Of a DNA stretch of 64,000 nucleotides, positions 1 through 10,585 are shown piece after piece (the first letter of the stretch is position 1; each line of letters begins with the position of its first letter). The position numbers and the translations under genes are program-made. The notes below the pieces were generated by a model. The model saw nothing but the letters and a program-made list of their open reading frames with translations, did no database searches and was not told the origin of the DNA. Source of the stretch: Dioszegia crocea (taxonomy: Eukaryota > Basidiomycota > Tremellomycetes > Tremellales > Bulleribasidiaceae); contig BCKK01000012.1 of assembly GCA_001600615.1 (NCBI GenBank), forward strand, positions 1-64,000, written 5' to 3'.

Positions 1-38
1 AGCAAACCCAAGTACCTACTACATAGCACAAATGCAAC

Positions 39-479
39 TCAATCACCCCTAAGTGAGGTCGCCTCAGCGCCTTGATTGGCGGTCAAGGACAAGATCACAT
101 TTGGAGGATAGGATTCTGGCAAATCGACAATGATCGGTGCGCTTGGCGATGGGGATGGCTCGATTTCTCCACCGTGGATCTGACAGTGTCAGTTCGAGCT
201 TAACATATGCACCAGTCATGTCTGACTAGCACAGCTAACATACCCGGATCAATCCAATGATGTCTGCTCCACGAGCAGTCGCAGCGAAACCCTGCTCGAC
301 GTAGAACGAGCGGTCTTTAAATATCGCGAACTGCGGTTGGGTGACAGAAGGAGCTGCGAAGGAATCCGCAGCAAGGGCTCGATTGAAGCGTCCACGGTCT
401 GACCATCAGCAGTGAAACCAATTGTTGATATGGAATACTCACTGTGCTGAGCGGATTGGAAGGTTGAATTGCTTGACAT
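39..479 (-). CDS. small BRCT-like domain protein (Rap1-type BRCT fold suspected)
   Basis: Three exons join in frame: 443-479, 244-398 and 39-179, giving 110 residues that end in TGA. The introns (399-442 and 180-243) have GTGAGT and GTATGT donors, CAG acceptors and CTGAT/CTGAC branch sites. After about 30 residues comes a stretch reading FKDRSFYVEQGF, then LIRIHGG, then PIIVDLPE. This order (FYV strand, helix, LI.xHGG turn, acidic strand) resembles the BRCT fold of Rap1/TERF2IP-type proteins. It is short, and covers little beyond the first half of a BRCT, so a further exon past position 39 or off the window edge is possible. The family assignment is by eye only. No function can be inferred beyond possible telomere or DNA-repair scaffolding. 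Confidence 0.5.
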
Positions 480-859
480 GCTGGTCGTTGCTGCGTGCGT
501 TCAAGCTCAAAGCGCCAAGGTCTGGACGACGGACGTGACGAGCTACAGTACACTGCAAGCTTGCTGGGCTGCCTGCTTGCTGGTGACTGCAGGCATAGAC
601 ATATAAGAGGATAAGGGTAGGATAACGGCGTGATTTGAGGAATGTACACCGTCATGTAAGGAAATTTGAAACGAGGCCGAAAGTGGCACCGGCGGTGACC
701 ATTTTGACATAAGCGCTGATCTTAAAGGGAATGTTGACCAGAACACTGATTGTGTATGATGACCTTGCCAGCCATAGTCCCAGAATCAAGAATGAACACT
801 AATGAATAGCATATCGAGTGGCTACTACAAATTAACCCCAGAAGAACCCATGTTCCCAT
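480..859. other. intergenic, no gene seen
   Basis: This stretch lies between the stop of the amino acid permease and the start of the BRCT-like gene, both on the minus strand. The open frames here do not continue across plausible introns. It should hold the permease 3' UTR and the promoter of the BRCT-like gene. Confidence 0.5.
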
Positions 860-2894
860 CTATGCAGCCGAGAACAACCGCCTGTATATCTTGGTGTACA
901 TAGGAGCAGTAGCCCTCTCTGCCCGATACGCCCTCATCTCCTCGGCAGTCAACCATGACTTTCGGCCAGTGTCCAGGTCGATCTCGGAAGCACGCTTGGG
1001 GAGAGTGCGCTTCCAGGCGTAACCGATGATCCAGAACCCGATGAGGATAGGAGCGGCGAGGTAGGAGATGAAGAAGGCCTCGGCGGCAGCGGTACCGGTG
1101 GGGGTTTCGCCTAAGGGCCAGACGGCAATGTAGAATTGGGCAATGAGGACAATGACAATCAAGGTAGAACCAATGATGGAACCCCAGATACCGCCGAGCG
1201 CAGTGAAAGGTAGCTCCTCGACAGAGTGGCCCTGAACCTTCCACGCACGTCGGAATCGGATGTGGGTGATGGTGATGGCGAGCCAGGTGAAGAGGGTAGA
1301 GAGACCGGAGAGGGCGAGGAGCCAGTCAAAGACGGCAGATCCGACATCCGCCAAGTTGACGTAGGCAATGGGTCCGAAGGCAAGAATGGCAAGGACGGAC
1401 CAGAGAGGTCGACCGGACTTGTCAACGTAGGTGAAGACCTTGGGAGCGTAACCAGTCTCGGCGAGTGCGGTCAGGGTTCGGGAACCGGCGTAGACGCAAG
1501 AGAGACCGATGGAGAGGACGGAGATACAGATGGTGGCGTTGACAATGTGGTTGAAGACGGGGATCTTGGCCTTGTCCATGACGATGACGAAGGGAGATCG
1601 GCCGGCACCGGACCCAGAGACGAGTCGAGGGTCATTGTAGGGGACAGCAAGACCGATGATGAGGAGGGATGTGATGTAGATGATGGTGATTCGCCAGAAG
1701 GTACCCTTGACGGCGGCAGGCATGGCCTTTCGGGGGTTGGGGGTTTCTGTGGCAGCAAGACCGACGAGCTCGGTTCTGAGATGTCAGCTGAGGTCAAAGC
1801 GAGCGTAGATAAAACTCACCCGGCAAAGGAGAAGGCGGCAGTGACGAAGACTGAGCAGACACCCTTGAACCCGTTGGCGAAGGCACCGGGGTTGGACCAG
1901 TACTGTCCGCCGATTCGGGTAGCGTAGTCACCGTCCTTGGGTCCACCGCCGGAGATGAAGACGATACCCATGAAGACGAAGATGACGACAACAGTCAACT
2001 TCAGGCATGATGACCAGAATTCCTCCTCAGCAAAGCCGAGCGTGCCCAAAATGGAGAAGAACTGGGAGTCAGCGCGGCTTGAAAATGGTAAGAAATGACA
2101 TACGATGATGATGATGAAGAAGAGAGTGATCCAAGCACCGAGAGGTACAGCCTTTGTCCAATATTGAACAGTAGTCCCGGCGACAGTGATTTCAAGAGGT
2201 AAGACAACAGCCCATTGGAAGACGTCTGAAGATCAGCGCTGAATTCTGATTGAGACTTACAGTTCCATCCCATAGCAAAAGCAAACGAAGGGTCCAACAT
2301 TCGGGAAGCCAAGGTGTAGAAACCACCAGAAACGGGGTAGAGAATAGCCATTTCACCAAGCGCTTGAGTGACCTGGACAATCAGCTGCTGCCACCGTCTC
2401 AGAGAGTGGTACTCACATTGATCAACATAACACCCATGATAATCCAAGCAATCAAGATACCGACGGGACCACCCTTAGCAAGAGCAGAACCAGAACCGAC
2501 CTGTGTGGTCAGCGAGATACTTAAGGCGCACACCGAGAAACTCACAAAGAGACCAGTACCGATGGAACCACCGACAGCAATCATCTGTAAGTGACGGGGC
2601 TTCATCCGTTGCTGGAGCAGGGGGTTGTCATGTCCAACGAGCTCGGGAGCGGCACCACCGTGAACGACCAGACCCCTGTCAAGTCAGCTTCTGGATTTTC
2701 TTCGACTGCGTATCAACTTACTGAGTGGTACCAGGAGCCCGCTTGAAACTCTCCCAGTTCAGACCAGCACGAGTCCACTTGCTCTCCAGAGAGGGATCGT
2801 AGACCTCGGCTGTCCGTCCATACTCGACATCGTGAGCGGCGTGCACCCCAGCGGTAACGTCCTCCTCGCCATATAGCTTTTTGTCGTCCTCCAT
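860..2894 (-). CDS. amino acid permease (YAT/APC superfamily)
   Basis: Plasma-membrane amino acid:proton symporter of the fungal YAT family. The start is ATG at 2894; exon 1 (2722-2894) encodes a hydrophilic cytosolic N-terminus, and exon 2 begins at 2675 and carries the family hallmark [17 protein letters not shown] ahead of TM1. Later exons read [12 protein letters not shown], then [21 protein letters not shown] and [11 protein letters not shown], all typical of Gap1/Agp/Dip5-like permeases. The last long exon (up to about 1723) has the remaining membrane spans, including [20 protein letters not shown], and the conserved tail [12 protein letters not shown]. Several short introns with CTGAC/CTGAT branch sites interrupt the gene. 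The substrate cannot be told from sequence alone. The upstream region is rich in GATAAG sites, which fits nitrogen control. Confidence 0.93.
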
Positions 2895-3768
2895 TATGGA
2901 TGTCGATGTTCAGAGGTGGAGAAAAAGGGCAACGGTGAGGGGAAGAGATCAAAGCTGGCGGTTCTTATAAGTTACCAGTTCCTTGAATGCGGGACGGAGC
3001 GGAAGCGTCCATGTTCCTTATCGGCTATCAAGCTATCGCTCGTCCGATCTGGCCTTGGCCAATCCCCATGCGGTACCATTACGGCGTCCTTGACTTTTGC
3101 CGCTAAAAATGTCTCAGGTGCTGAGTGTCCCGTGGGGCAGCCCTCCATTCTTTGCGCCGATACCGAGAATGTCAGGGGTCAGTAAGCCACTATCAAGGGT
3201 TATCTCCTGCTAACAAGCGCCGGATTAGCGATTGGCAAGGTCCGAGAGGGTCCGAGACTCCCAATGACCAAGGTCCGAGGCTATCAGCGCCGGCAGCAGA
3301 TAGCGATAAGTGAGCAAACTAGCCATTAAACTTTACTGCAAGCGAGAATCCGAAGATCCCGGACATATAACGTGAATGCCCAGAAACCTTCTTCCCTGAA
3401 GATCCCTGACGATCCCGCCAATCGAGAATATTTATAGCTCCGCCAAGATCTAGAATCTGGAACCGCCTATCAAAGATAAGCGGCGGTGGTAATGACGGCA
3501 GTCTCCCTGGTGTGGTTCGCTATCGTAGTGCTATCGCCCGTTATCACTTCATGCTTGGCGCGAGATTAGGCTTTGCAGATAAGTGGGAGATTACACAAGA
3601 TGACATGTATGCTATCTTCACGCAGATGGGGAGTGGCCACAATCATATCAAGGAGGTGGGACTCTATTCAGCTCATGAACAGAATGAACGAGGGAGAACA
3701 GCGGCCCTACAACATCGGTGCGAAGTGGAGTGTCCATTGTTATACATCCTATACAACCATAAAGGTAC
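2895..3768. other. intergenic: upstream region of the permease and 3' side of the BRCT-like gene
   Basis: No coding exon could be linked here. The plus-strand open frames between 3512 and 4055 overlap the true last exon of the minus-strand gene at 3769-4892, so they are shadows. The notable content is a run of GATAAG/CTTATC sites, listed separately. Confidence 0.6.
3017..3583. promoter_or_regulatory. cluster of GATA-factor sites upstream of the amino acid permease
   Basis: CTTATC at 3017-3022, GATAAG at 3305-3310, GATAAG at 3475-3480, TTATC at 3541-3545 and GATAAG at 3578-3583, with several bare TATC/GATA cores between them. By simple base odds a six-base GATAAG on either strand is expected about once per 2 kb, so this density is high. 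Fungal nitrogen regulators of the AreA/Gat1 type bind GATAAG upstream of permease genes. That these sites act on this permease is an inference from position (about 120-690 bases upstream of its start). Confidence 0.55.
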
Positions 3769-4892
3769 CTACTTCCCTTTCCGTACCGCTCGCGGCCTCA
3801 GCAGCCTCTTCAGAGACGGCACGTCCGCCTCGAAAAGACTCTTATATCTATGAAACAGGTTATGCCATTTCCGTATTGAGCCCTATAGACATCAGCTGTC
3901 GTTCAAGTATAAGATTTGAAGGGGGAAAACACCAGAGTGACTCACTTCCTTACGCAGCCCCCTCAAGAACCCCTCTCTGGAACCGACCAGATCCCAACCC
4001 TCCAGCTGCTGCTTCAACCAAGCATAGTCTGCTTCATCCTTCTCTCGCACAATGACCTCGTCGTCACCCTTCTCCTCTGGCTCCACTTTTCTGCTCTTGT
4101 CCGGCCTCTCCTCCATCCCTTGCCTCACATCGGCCTTGTCGAATGATGACGCGCGTTTCCGAGAGGTCGAGTGGTTGTAGATGGTATCACCATCGTCCTC
4201 ATCAAGCTCATCCACCTCTTCCTCCTTATCCCCCAGCTCCCCATCTTCCTCCTCGACGACAAATTCCTCCTCTTCCTCCTCAGCTTCCGGCAGCTCCGAC
4301 AACTCCTCTGCACCCGCCTGTCGTACCCTCTCGAGTGATGGATTAAAAGAGGGCACCGATCGATCGCGCTGGCGGTAGTCGGAAGGGCCTTCCTCAACAC
4401 TCTCCGGTGTACGCATCGGATATCCCATTCCCCTCATCTCGCTGCCTGATCGTCGGCCTCCATACTCTTCCGGCTCCGGCTTGATCTCCTCCTTCTTCAC
4501 TCGGTCCACCTCGACGACAGGAGGATCGAAAAGGGTGATGAGGTATGGCTTTATCGAGAGCATCCTGAGGTGGGTGGTACAGTCGGAGATGTATTTATGG
4601 CTGGCCATCGTACGTGTAGGGAATAGATGTGATGTTGTTGGCTCGAGCAGGTCCATCAACGTCGGTCGGGAGAGCTGGCCAGGCATAAATGGCAGGATGA
4701 CCACCTGAGCCGATTGAGGTTCGGTGACGAGTTCACCGCCGAAGAGTGGCTATTGTGAATCAGTCGAGCAGATCTACATTCAAAGAAGAGGCTCACAATC
4801 ATCGCTGGGTTGGTGAGTATACCAGTACAGGTGAGTAGTGAGTAGTGCTTGCAATCACCCAATAGGTATTCTAAATCATCATCAACAATCAT
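3769..4892 (-). CDS. acidic protein with N-terminal BRCT-like domain
   Basis: Three exons join cleanly in phase 0: 4797-4892, 3946-4749 and 3769-3882, encoding 337 residues. The last exon is found only by splicing at the GTGAGT donor next to 3945; it reads GSIRKWHNLF at its start and ends in RKGK-stop. The first 110 residues follow a BRCT pattern: LTNPAMIPLFGGELV (glycine pair), a VVILPF strand, then HKYISDCTTHLRMLSIKPYL, the usual third-helix region, though the tryptophan is replaced by Y/C. The middle (about 150-240) is a strongly acidic Glu/Asp run with a basic patch SRKRASSF. The C-terminus is helical and basic. It is probably a nuclear DNA-repair or chromatin scaffold; this is inference. 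Confidence 0.72.
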
Positions 4893-5007
4893 AAATCATA
4901 GTCGTCCCGCTCGGCCGGCCCGCCCAACCTTCCCTCTCACAATCACGATATCCCTCCTCCGTGCCCAACTCTCCGTACTCCTCACTTCGAACCGTTGCTC
5001 ACATGCC

Positions 5008-7264
5008 TCACAATAGCAGATCATCCAGATCACCTCCACCCTGCTTCTGCGACCCAGAGCTCATTCCGCCCGACCCAAACTGCCCCGCTCCAGACCCGCT
5101 CGTTCCCCAAAGCTGATCAACACTCTTTTGCTGACCCATCTCATTCAGGCTCTTCTTCCCCTGTGCACCCGCGCCAGCTCTAACTCCTGACGTAGAGACA
5201 GTAGACAAGGATGATGTCCACAGATCGTCAAATGTCGACGCGCCAGTCTTTGGCTTGGCCGCAGCGGCTGTAGGAGCAATGTTGGGTTGAGCAGAAGAGG
5301 CAGTGTAGTTTGACCGGGGTGCGCTGGGCGCCATCATACTGAACCCTCCTGCGCTAGGCTGAGGGGCGTATGCGGGAGGCTGGGATAGAGCTTGGACGCT
5401 CGTCGGTGCAGCCGGGGCGGAGGGGGTAGAGTTTAGCAGATCGAAGAGGTTGGAGTTGGCCGGTCGGGTTGCGGTTGTGGTGCTCGGCGCAGCAGTGGTA
5501 GAAGGGGCAGTTTGGAAATCGTCAAAGTCATCATCTGGTCAATCAGCACGAATAGCACTAAACGATCGAGAGGAATGAAGGTGAGGAGATCCAGGAAGAG
5601 GTAAAGAAGACTCACCACCACCCAAGATGTTTACAGACCCCCCAGCCGCAGCTCCAGTCCCATTCCCCGCCCCCGCGCCAGACAACGGCTCATCATCCCC
5701 AAAATCAAACAGATCCACCTCTTTCTTCTTCTCCACCTCTTTTTTGGCTTTGGGTGGAGGTTGGGGTTTACCCGCCGCCCGCCGACTTGCCGGACCAGCA
5801 GCACTTCCTCGTGCAGGAGGACCATTATGGTCAAAGTCGTCCGCACCCTCATATTCATCATATTCGGTTTCTTGGGGTTGGGTGTGGCGTCTGTCGCTCT
5901 CGCGATCTCGGGTTTGCTCGCGGTGTTGGGTATCGCGATCTCGGGCAGATCGGACTGCTCGACCGGGGTAGTCTACAAAGTTAGCGAATGACGCTTCGCA
6001 AGATTTTGATAATTAGGAAATGCCGTCGTTAGCCAAGGGTGGACATACCGTCAAATCCTCCACTCCCACCTCCATCCGCGCTGACACCACCAACACTCTC
6101 ACTACCAAATCCTCCATATCTCCCTCCGGCACCAGTTGTAAAGCTCAATCCACCTCCAGCATCGTTCCCCTGCCCTTGATATTTGTTCTTGTTGGAGCGG
6201 GCTTTTCGGCGCTCAGTACGGATCTTTTCGACATCTACGAGTAGAGCTGCGATTTCTTGAGATCGATTGCGGACTGGGAGTATCAGCAGCCACTCATAAA
6301 CTAGCGAGACGGAGATCAAGGGCGAGGTAAAGGGTAGTAGAAGAGACAGTGAGGGGATGTGACCAAAACTCACCATTGATACCCTGATCTTTACCCTTTT
6401 CGTCGACGTAGTGGAATGACCGAAGCATTTTGATGGTAGAGACGTGCGCTCGCGCATCGTCCACTACGCGCTCTGAGCCATTCTTGACCAGAAACTCGAG
6501 CAGCGTGAGTGCCTGATCGAATTAGCTTGTGTGCTTCAGCTTTTCAGCATCGAAAAGCTTACCTTGTAGATCTGACGCCATTCTCGGGCTTCTTTCCTAC
6601 TCGAGTCAGCTTGTTCCGGCGTGAACTGATTCAGCAACAAATAAGACAGATGTCCAGTACTGGAGTATCTCAGGATATGGGAAAGACACTTACTCCATGA
6701 ATCGAGCGTAAATACACGGCATGATCTCGTTGAAGTTTTGGCTGAGACATGAGCTCGATCGACCAGCTCGCCAGACCGGAAGGGTAGCTCACAAGTTATG
6801 AGTTCTGCAAGAATCAGCGAAGTTCTGTAGAGACTGCCGACCATACTGTATCAAACTCACCCATCTGCGATTTGCTGCATCAGAGTCGAGCTAGCTCCCC
6901 TACCCGATGTCAGATTTCTCCACCCACCACTGGGAGCAGTACGACATACCATGGATCATCATTGGTCGCCTCTCTGACCTTCGCTTCCATCTCGCTGACA
7001 TTCAAAACGGCATTTTTGGCTTGGTTGTAGTACGACTTGATGTCATACATCGTAAGCTGTTGCGCCTGTTTGGCGATATCTGGGGTGTCAGTTACGAAGG
7101 CTTTAACATAGGATGTTCGGTCTGGAAAGCGAGACATTTCAAGCCAGCAATACCGCTTATAGCAATAGGCTCTATCCCAGGCCGAGCCATAGTATATTAC
7201 AGGCCCGGAATCCAGCTGGCAAGGTGCAAAGTCGGAGCGTCAACTTACTCTCGATATAATCCAT
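5008..7264 (-). CDS. ENT3: epsin-like ENTH-domain clathrin adaptor, Ent3 type
   Basis: The start is a five-codon first exon, ATG at 7264, encoding MDYIE. A 5' intron of about 190 bases follows, then an exon starting NIAKQAQQL, an arrangement that gives the correct ENTH N-terminus. The ENTH domain follows over several exons: MYDIKSYYNQAKNAVLN, EMEAKVREATNDDPW, EKEAREWRQIYK and RNRSQEIAALLVDVEKIRTER. After it come a Gly/Ser-rich linker, FDFGDDEPLSG, an acidic-phenylalanine motif DDDFDDFQTA (a gamma-adaptin/GGA ear ligand of the DFxDF kind), and a C-terminal GGDLDDLLL. ENTH domains bind phosphoinositides, and Ent3 works with AP-1 and GGA in trans-Golgi to endosome transport. The ear-binding motif and the ENTH sequence favour Ent3 over the endocytic epsins Ent1/Ent2, since no ubiquitin-interacting motif was seen. 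Confidence 0.88.
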
Positions 7265-8653
7265 GACGGGCTCGATGGGTTTGTGTTCTTTTGCCGGTAG
7301 ATGATTTGATTGACGTCTGTTCTGTATGGGCGAGTGGTGACCTAGGTTGAGAAGATGCTTCTTTCTACAGCTCTTCTAAGAGTGATATATAGAGGGGGTC
7401 GATGAGGTATGCGGAAGAGTGAAGGCACGCGTGTTGGCGCCGCGTTTCGGCGACCGCCGCCTCTCCTGAGCCTAATAGCCTATGAGTGTTTTGGCTATCT
7501 ATGAAGCTCTACCGCTCTACTCTTCGCCAAGAGGATCAACAGGCAAGCCAACTGTCGGTAATTGATATCGTTGAGTGCCTGACGCGAGATAACCACGAAA
7601 AAGATCGGTAGCAGGCAACTGGCGTCCGCACTGACGGTCCAGTCCGTAGTCGATTCCAATTCGACGAGTGGCCATCGCGGTGGCGAGCGCAGTCCTTAGT
7701 ACAATCACGACCTCGGCCAGCCAGTCAAACCGAAGGAGCTACAGTATGATCATTTACAAGACGAGCTGTAAAAGCAGATAGCAGGATGTCGGACAAGCTT
7801 CTGAAACATAGCCATACCGAAAGTATACGACAGGTTGGACATCTGAGCAGTGACCGTGGCCATCGCATGATTAGCAGAGCAGAATGAGAGGATTAAGACA
7901 GCAGTGTAGATTATAGACGGCACCTACAGATCGTAGCACAGGATGCGCTCACATGGGGTTGCATAATCATTCGTCATAGCTTCCGAGATAATTGCGACTA
8001 GTGTTGCTTCACTGTTCCCCTTCGCGACCCTGTGCCAAGTCTCGGTCGCTAGCCGTATCGATCGATTGACTAATCTTTTGACCAATCTTAGATATTCTGG
8101 CCGTAAGCCTCCAGATACTAGCTCGGTCGAGCGCCGCCTCCAATACTTGATCGGAAGAGACATCTTTCAAATCTCGAAGTGGAATCATGGATAGAGATCG
8201 GAGGCTAGAACCGAGTCTCGCTAGGATCAACCCTTCCCAACATCAATTAGGACCTCGTATATGTATATTTCAAGCTTTTCCTCGTGCCCCTGGGAGGCAG
8301 AACTACACCGTCCTGATAGCCAGGGCGGATGTGGCAATCTAGCGCACTCGTACGTTTGCCACCTGTTACAAGGGCATTCTGCTTACTGTCTCCCAAATCC
8401 AACCATAACTATTGCAGATCCTTATAAATTAGGCCTACATCTCCTGAATGCCCATGTCATGCCTCTACAGGAATAGGCCAAAGGTTTGGTGGAAAGAGAT
8501 CAAATGTGGCCTGCCGTGGCGCCACTAATTAGTCGCCACTCACTTGTTTTCAGAAATCTCCTCAAGCGGCAATTCGCACCTTTACGTATCGCACCATCAC
8601 TCACTCAAGAGTGCCATCAATCCAGGTATCAATATACGTTCCAAGTCTACAAT
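7265..8653. other. 1.4 kb stretch without a recognised gene; possible unrecognised or decayed minus-strand gene
   Basis: It holds the 5' sides of ENT3 (minus) and TFIIF beta (plus). Minus-strand frames at 8230-7924 (reading VSSDQVLEAALDRASIW in one frame, EATLVAIISEAMTNDY in the next) and 7740-7517 (LRTALATAMATRRIGIDYG) look protein-like in short pieces. Candidate splice signals exist, for example a TGCTCAG acceptor near 7845. No continuous product could be assembled, so no CDS is claimed. Confidence 0.3.
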
Positions 8654-10452
8654 ATGAGCAACGTAGACGTTAAGCCTCGCGTCCCGGCTCCCTTACCGGA
8701 AGATGAGCATCTCTCGATCCAAGTTCCAGGCGAAGGAGGGGCGATCTGGGCGGTGAGAATCCCGAGGTTTCTTTACGACAAGTGGTTGCAAGTGGATGAA
8801 GGGGGTGTTCATCTGGGTACTTTGGTCATTGACTCTTCGTACGTTTACTTCCGACCTGCAGTATATCAGTGATATACCTCCTGTCCTAGGTGCTGATCCT
8901 ACTAAGTGCAAATCCGCCAAAGATCTCCTTGAAGCTGCCTGAACCAGACGTCAAACCCGAGCTTCTGAATTCCATCGATGGTTCAGGCTCATCCAGCAAA
9001 CTCGGACCTCTCCCATCTTCGTCATATGACCTCACAGGTCTTCCACCAAATTACGATCTACATGTGCCCGAAGAACGAGCGAAGAACACTTGGGTGTTTA
9101 GCGAGACAAAGAGGACGGTTACGGGTCTGAGGATGGACGGGAGCATGCTGGGGAAGCGCAAGCGGGAGAAGGGTAAGTTGACAATGTCTGCTTTATTCCT
9201 GAGCGAGCTATAAGAGAGGTCTGATCTGGACCGGTATTGATGGAGGATCGGAGGTGAAGGATGCTGGAAGGGTAGTTGGTGAGTCTGGAAGATGGGGGAG
9301 TGGATAGGGCATGAGCGAGATCCGCATCTGGGAATTAAGAGTGATTCTTCCCATCCATCGAGATGATACTCCTCAACGACACTACCCTCCCCATTTTCTG
9401 GTCTCTACATCTGCTTCCCAATACCCTCCGTACCCAATGCTGACTCCGCAGCCAACCCCATCCTCCTCGGCCCAGTCCAACACGATTGCACCCTCAACCC
9501 AATCCTCGATGCACCTTATATGAACATTATGAAGCAGCGCAAGTTAGAGGCGGAGCATGCGAGACGGCCGGTGATTAGGATGGAAGATGTAGAGACGAAT
9601 AAGGGGAAGTTGAATCAGATGAGCGGAGGGTGGTCGAATGTGACGAGTAAGATGGGAGGTAGTATGGTGGTGAGTTGTCTTTTCATTTTGGGGTCGAGGA
9701 TATGGACTGGAGTCAGGCAGTTCGTCTCTGTTGCGCTAGGAGAACCAGGGATGGTGGGGATGTCGTATGCGGATATTTAGCGTCAAACGGACATGGTGGC
9801 AAGATGTCTTTGTCTGATACCTGCGGGAAAGCGGGAAAGCGGGACGTGGTGGGTAGGACTGAAGTATGAGAAGGCGGCGCGATACCGAGGGACAGTAGGG
9901 AGGGCTGTGGGACTGGGAGGCAGCGCAAAGATTGCCGAGCAAGCGGATTGAGTATCTTCTGGTTACGTCTCTGCTATTCAAGCGTCTTGCCCCACCTCCA
10001 GCTTGATCCCCTTTCCTATTCATTTCGCACACCTCTTCATTATGACTTCCAACTATAGCATGTTTGACCAGTCGCTGAAACCACAGACCAACTCCTCCCG
10101 CCTACCCTCAGCCGACAAAGCCACCCGTCTCCCCCGCCCTCAACTCCGAAATGCCCTCTTTGACCTATTTCGCCAAAAGCCATACTGGGGTATCGGACCA
10201 TTACGCACTACAACTGCTCAGCCCGATGCGTGGTTACGGGAGGTGTTGCGGGATGTGGCGGTACGAGTCACAGAGGGTCCGTATAAGGATTTATGGGAGT
10301 TGAGGCCAGATTGGAAAGGTGTTAAAGCGGAAGGAAGAGATGGGGGTGAGGATGATACGGGTGGGGATGAGGGGTTGGAAGATGGGAAAGGTGGTGGAGA
10401 TGATTGGGATGAAGGGGATGATGATGAGGATGACTTTGAAGAGGTCATGTAA
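8654..10452 (+). CDS. TFG2: transcription initiation factor IIF subunit beta (Tfg2/RAP30)
   Basis: RNA polymerase II general transcription factor subunit. Exon 1 (8654-8838) begins MSNVDVKPRVPAPLP and contains IWAVRIPRFLYDKW and GVHLGTLVI, the TFIIF-beta dimerisation strands that pair with the alpha subunit. Exon 2 resumes at ANPPKISLKLP near 8908. A later exon from about 9473 reads ILLGPVQHDCTLNPILDAPYM, matching the family's V(G)xVxHxCxxxP block, followed by a linker. The last exon (about 10057-10452) encodes the C-terminal winged helix: RLPRPQLRNALFDLFRQKPYW, QPDAWLREVLRDVAVR and GPYKDLWELRPDWKG, then a Gly/Asp-rich tail. The intron before the last exon is about 385 bases, far longer than the window's norm. 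A decayed copy of the acidic tail lies 1.4 kb downstream. Confidence 0.93.
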
Positions 10453-10585
10453 TGCCGAAGTTCTCATAACCCTTTGCGTCGCAAATACAACACATGTACA
10501 ATGTACAAATACAGCCCACTGTTGCGCTGCGAACGTACTGAACCTACTTCCTAGAAAGCAATCGCTCGCCTCTTCGAAGCCCCCT

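Noticed and set aside
1226..1927. 233-codon plus-strand frame
   Set aside because: Antisense of the amino acid permease exons; its Gly/Asp/Glu-rich content is the mirror of hydrophobic codons on the other strand.
3512..4055. Plus-strand open frames near the BRCT-like gene
   Set aside because: They overlap the third exon (3769-3882) and the second exon of the minus-strand gene, whose spliced frame is consistent, and they show no recognisable protein.
10003..10056. ATG at 10042 as the start of a separate gene
   Set aside because: The exon that follows encodes the TFIIF beta winged helix, which completes the protein begun at 8654; the ATG lies just before a CTATAG acceptor.
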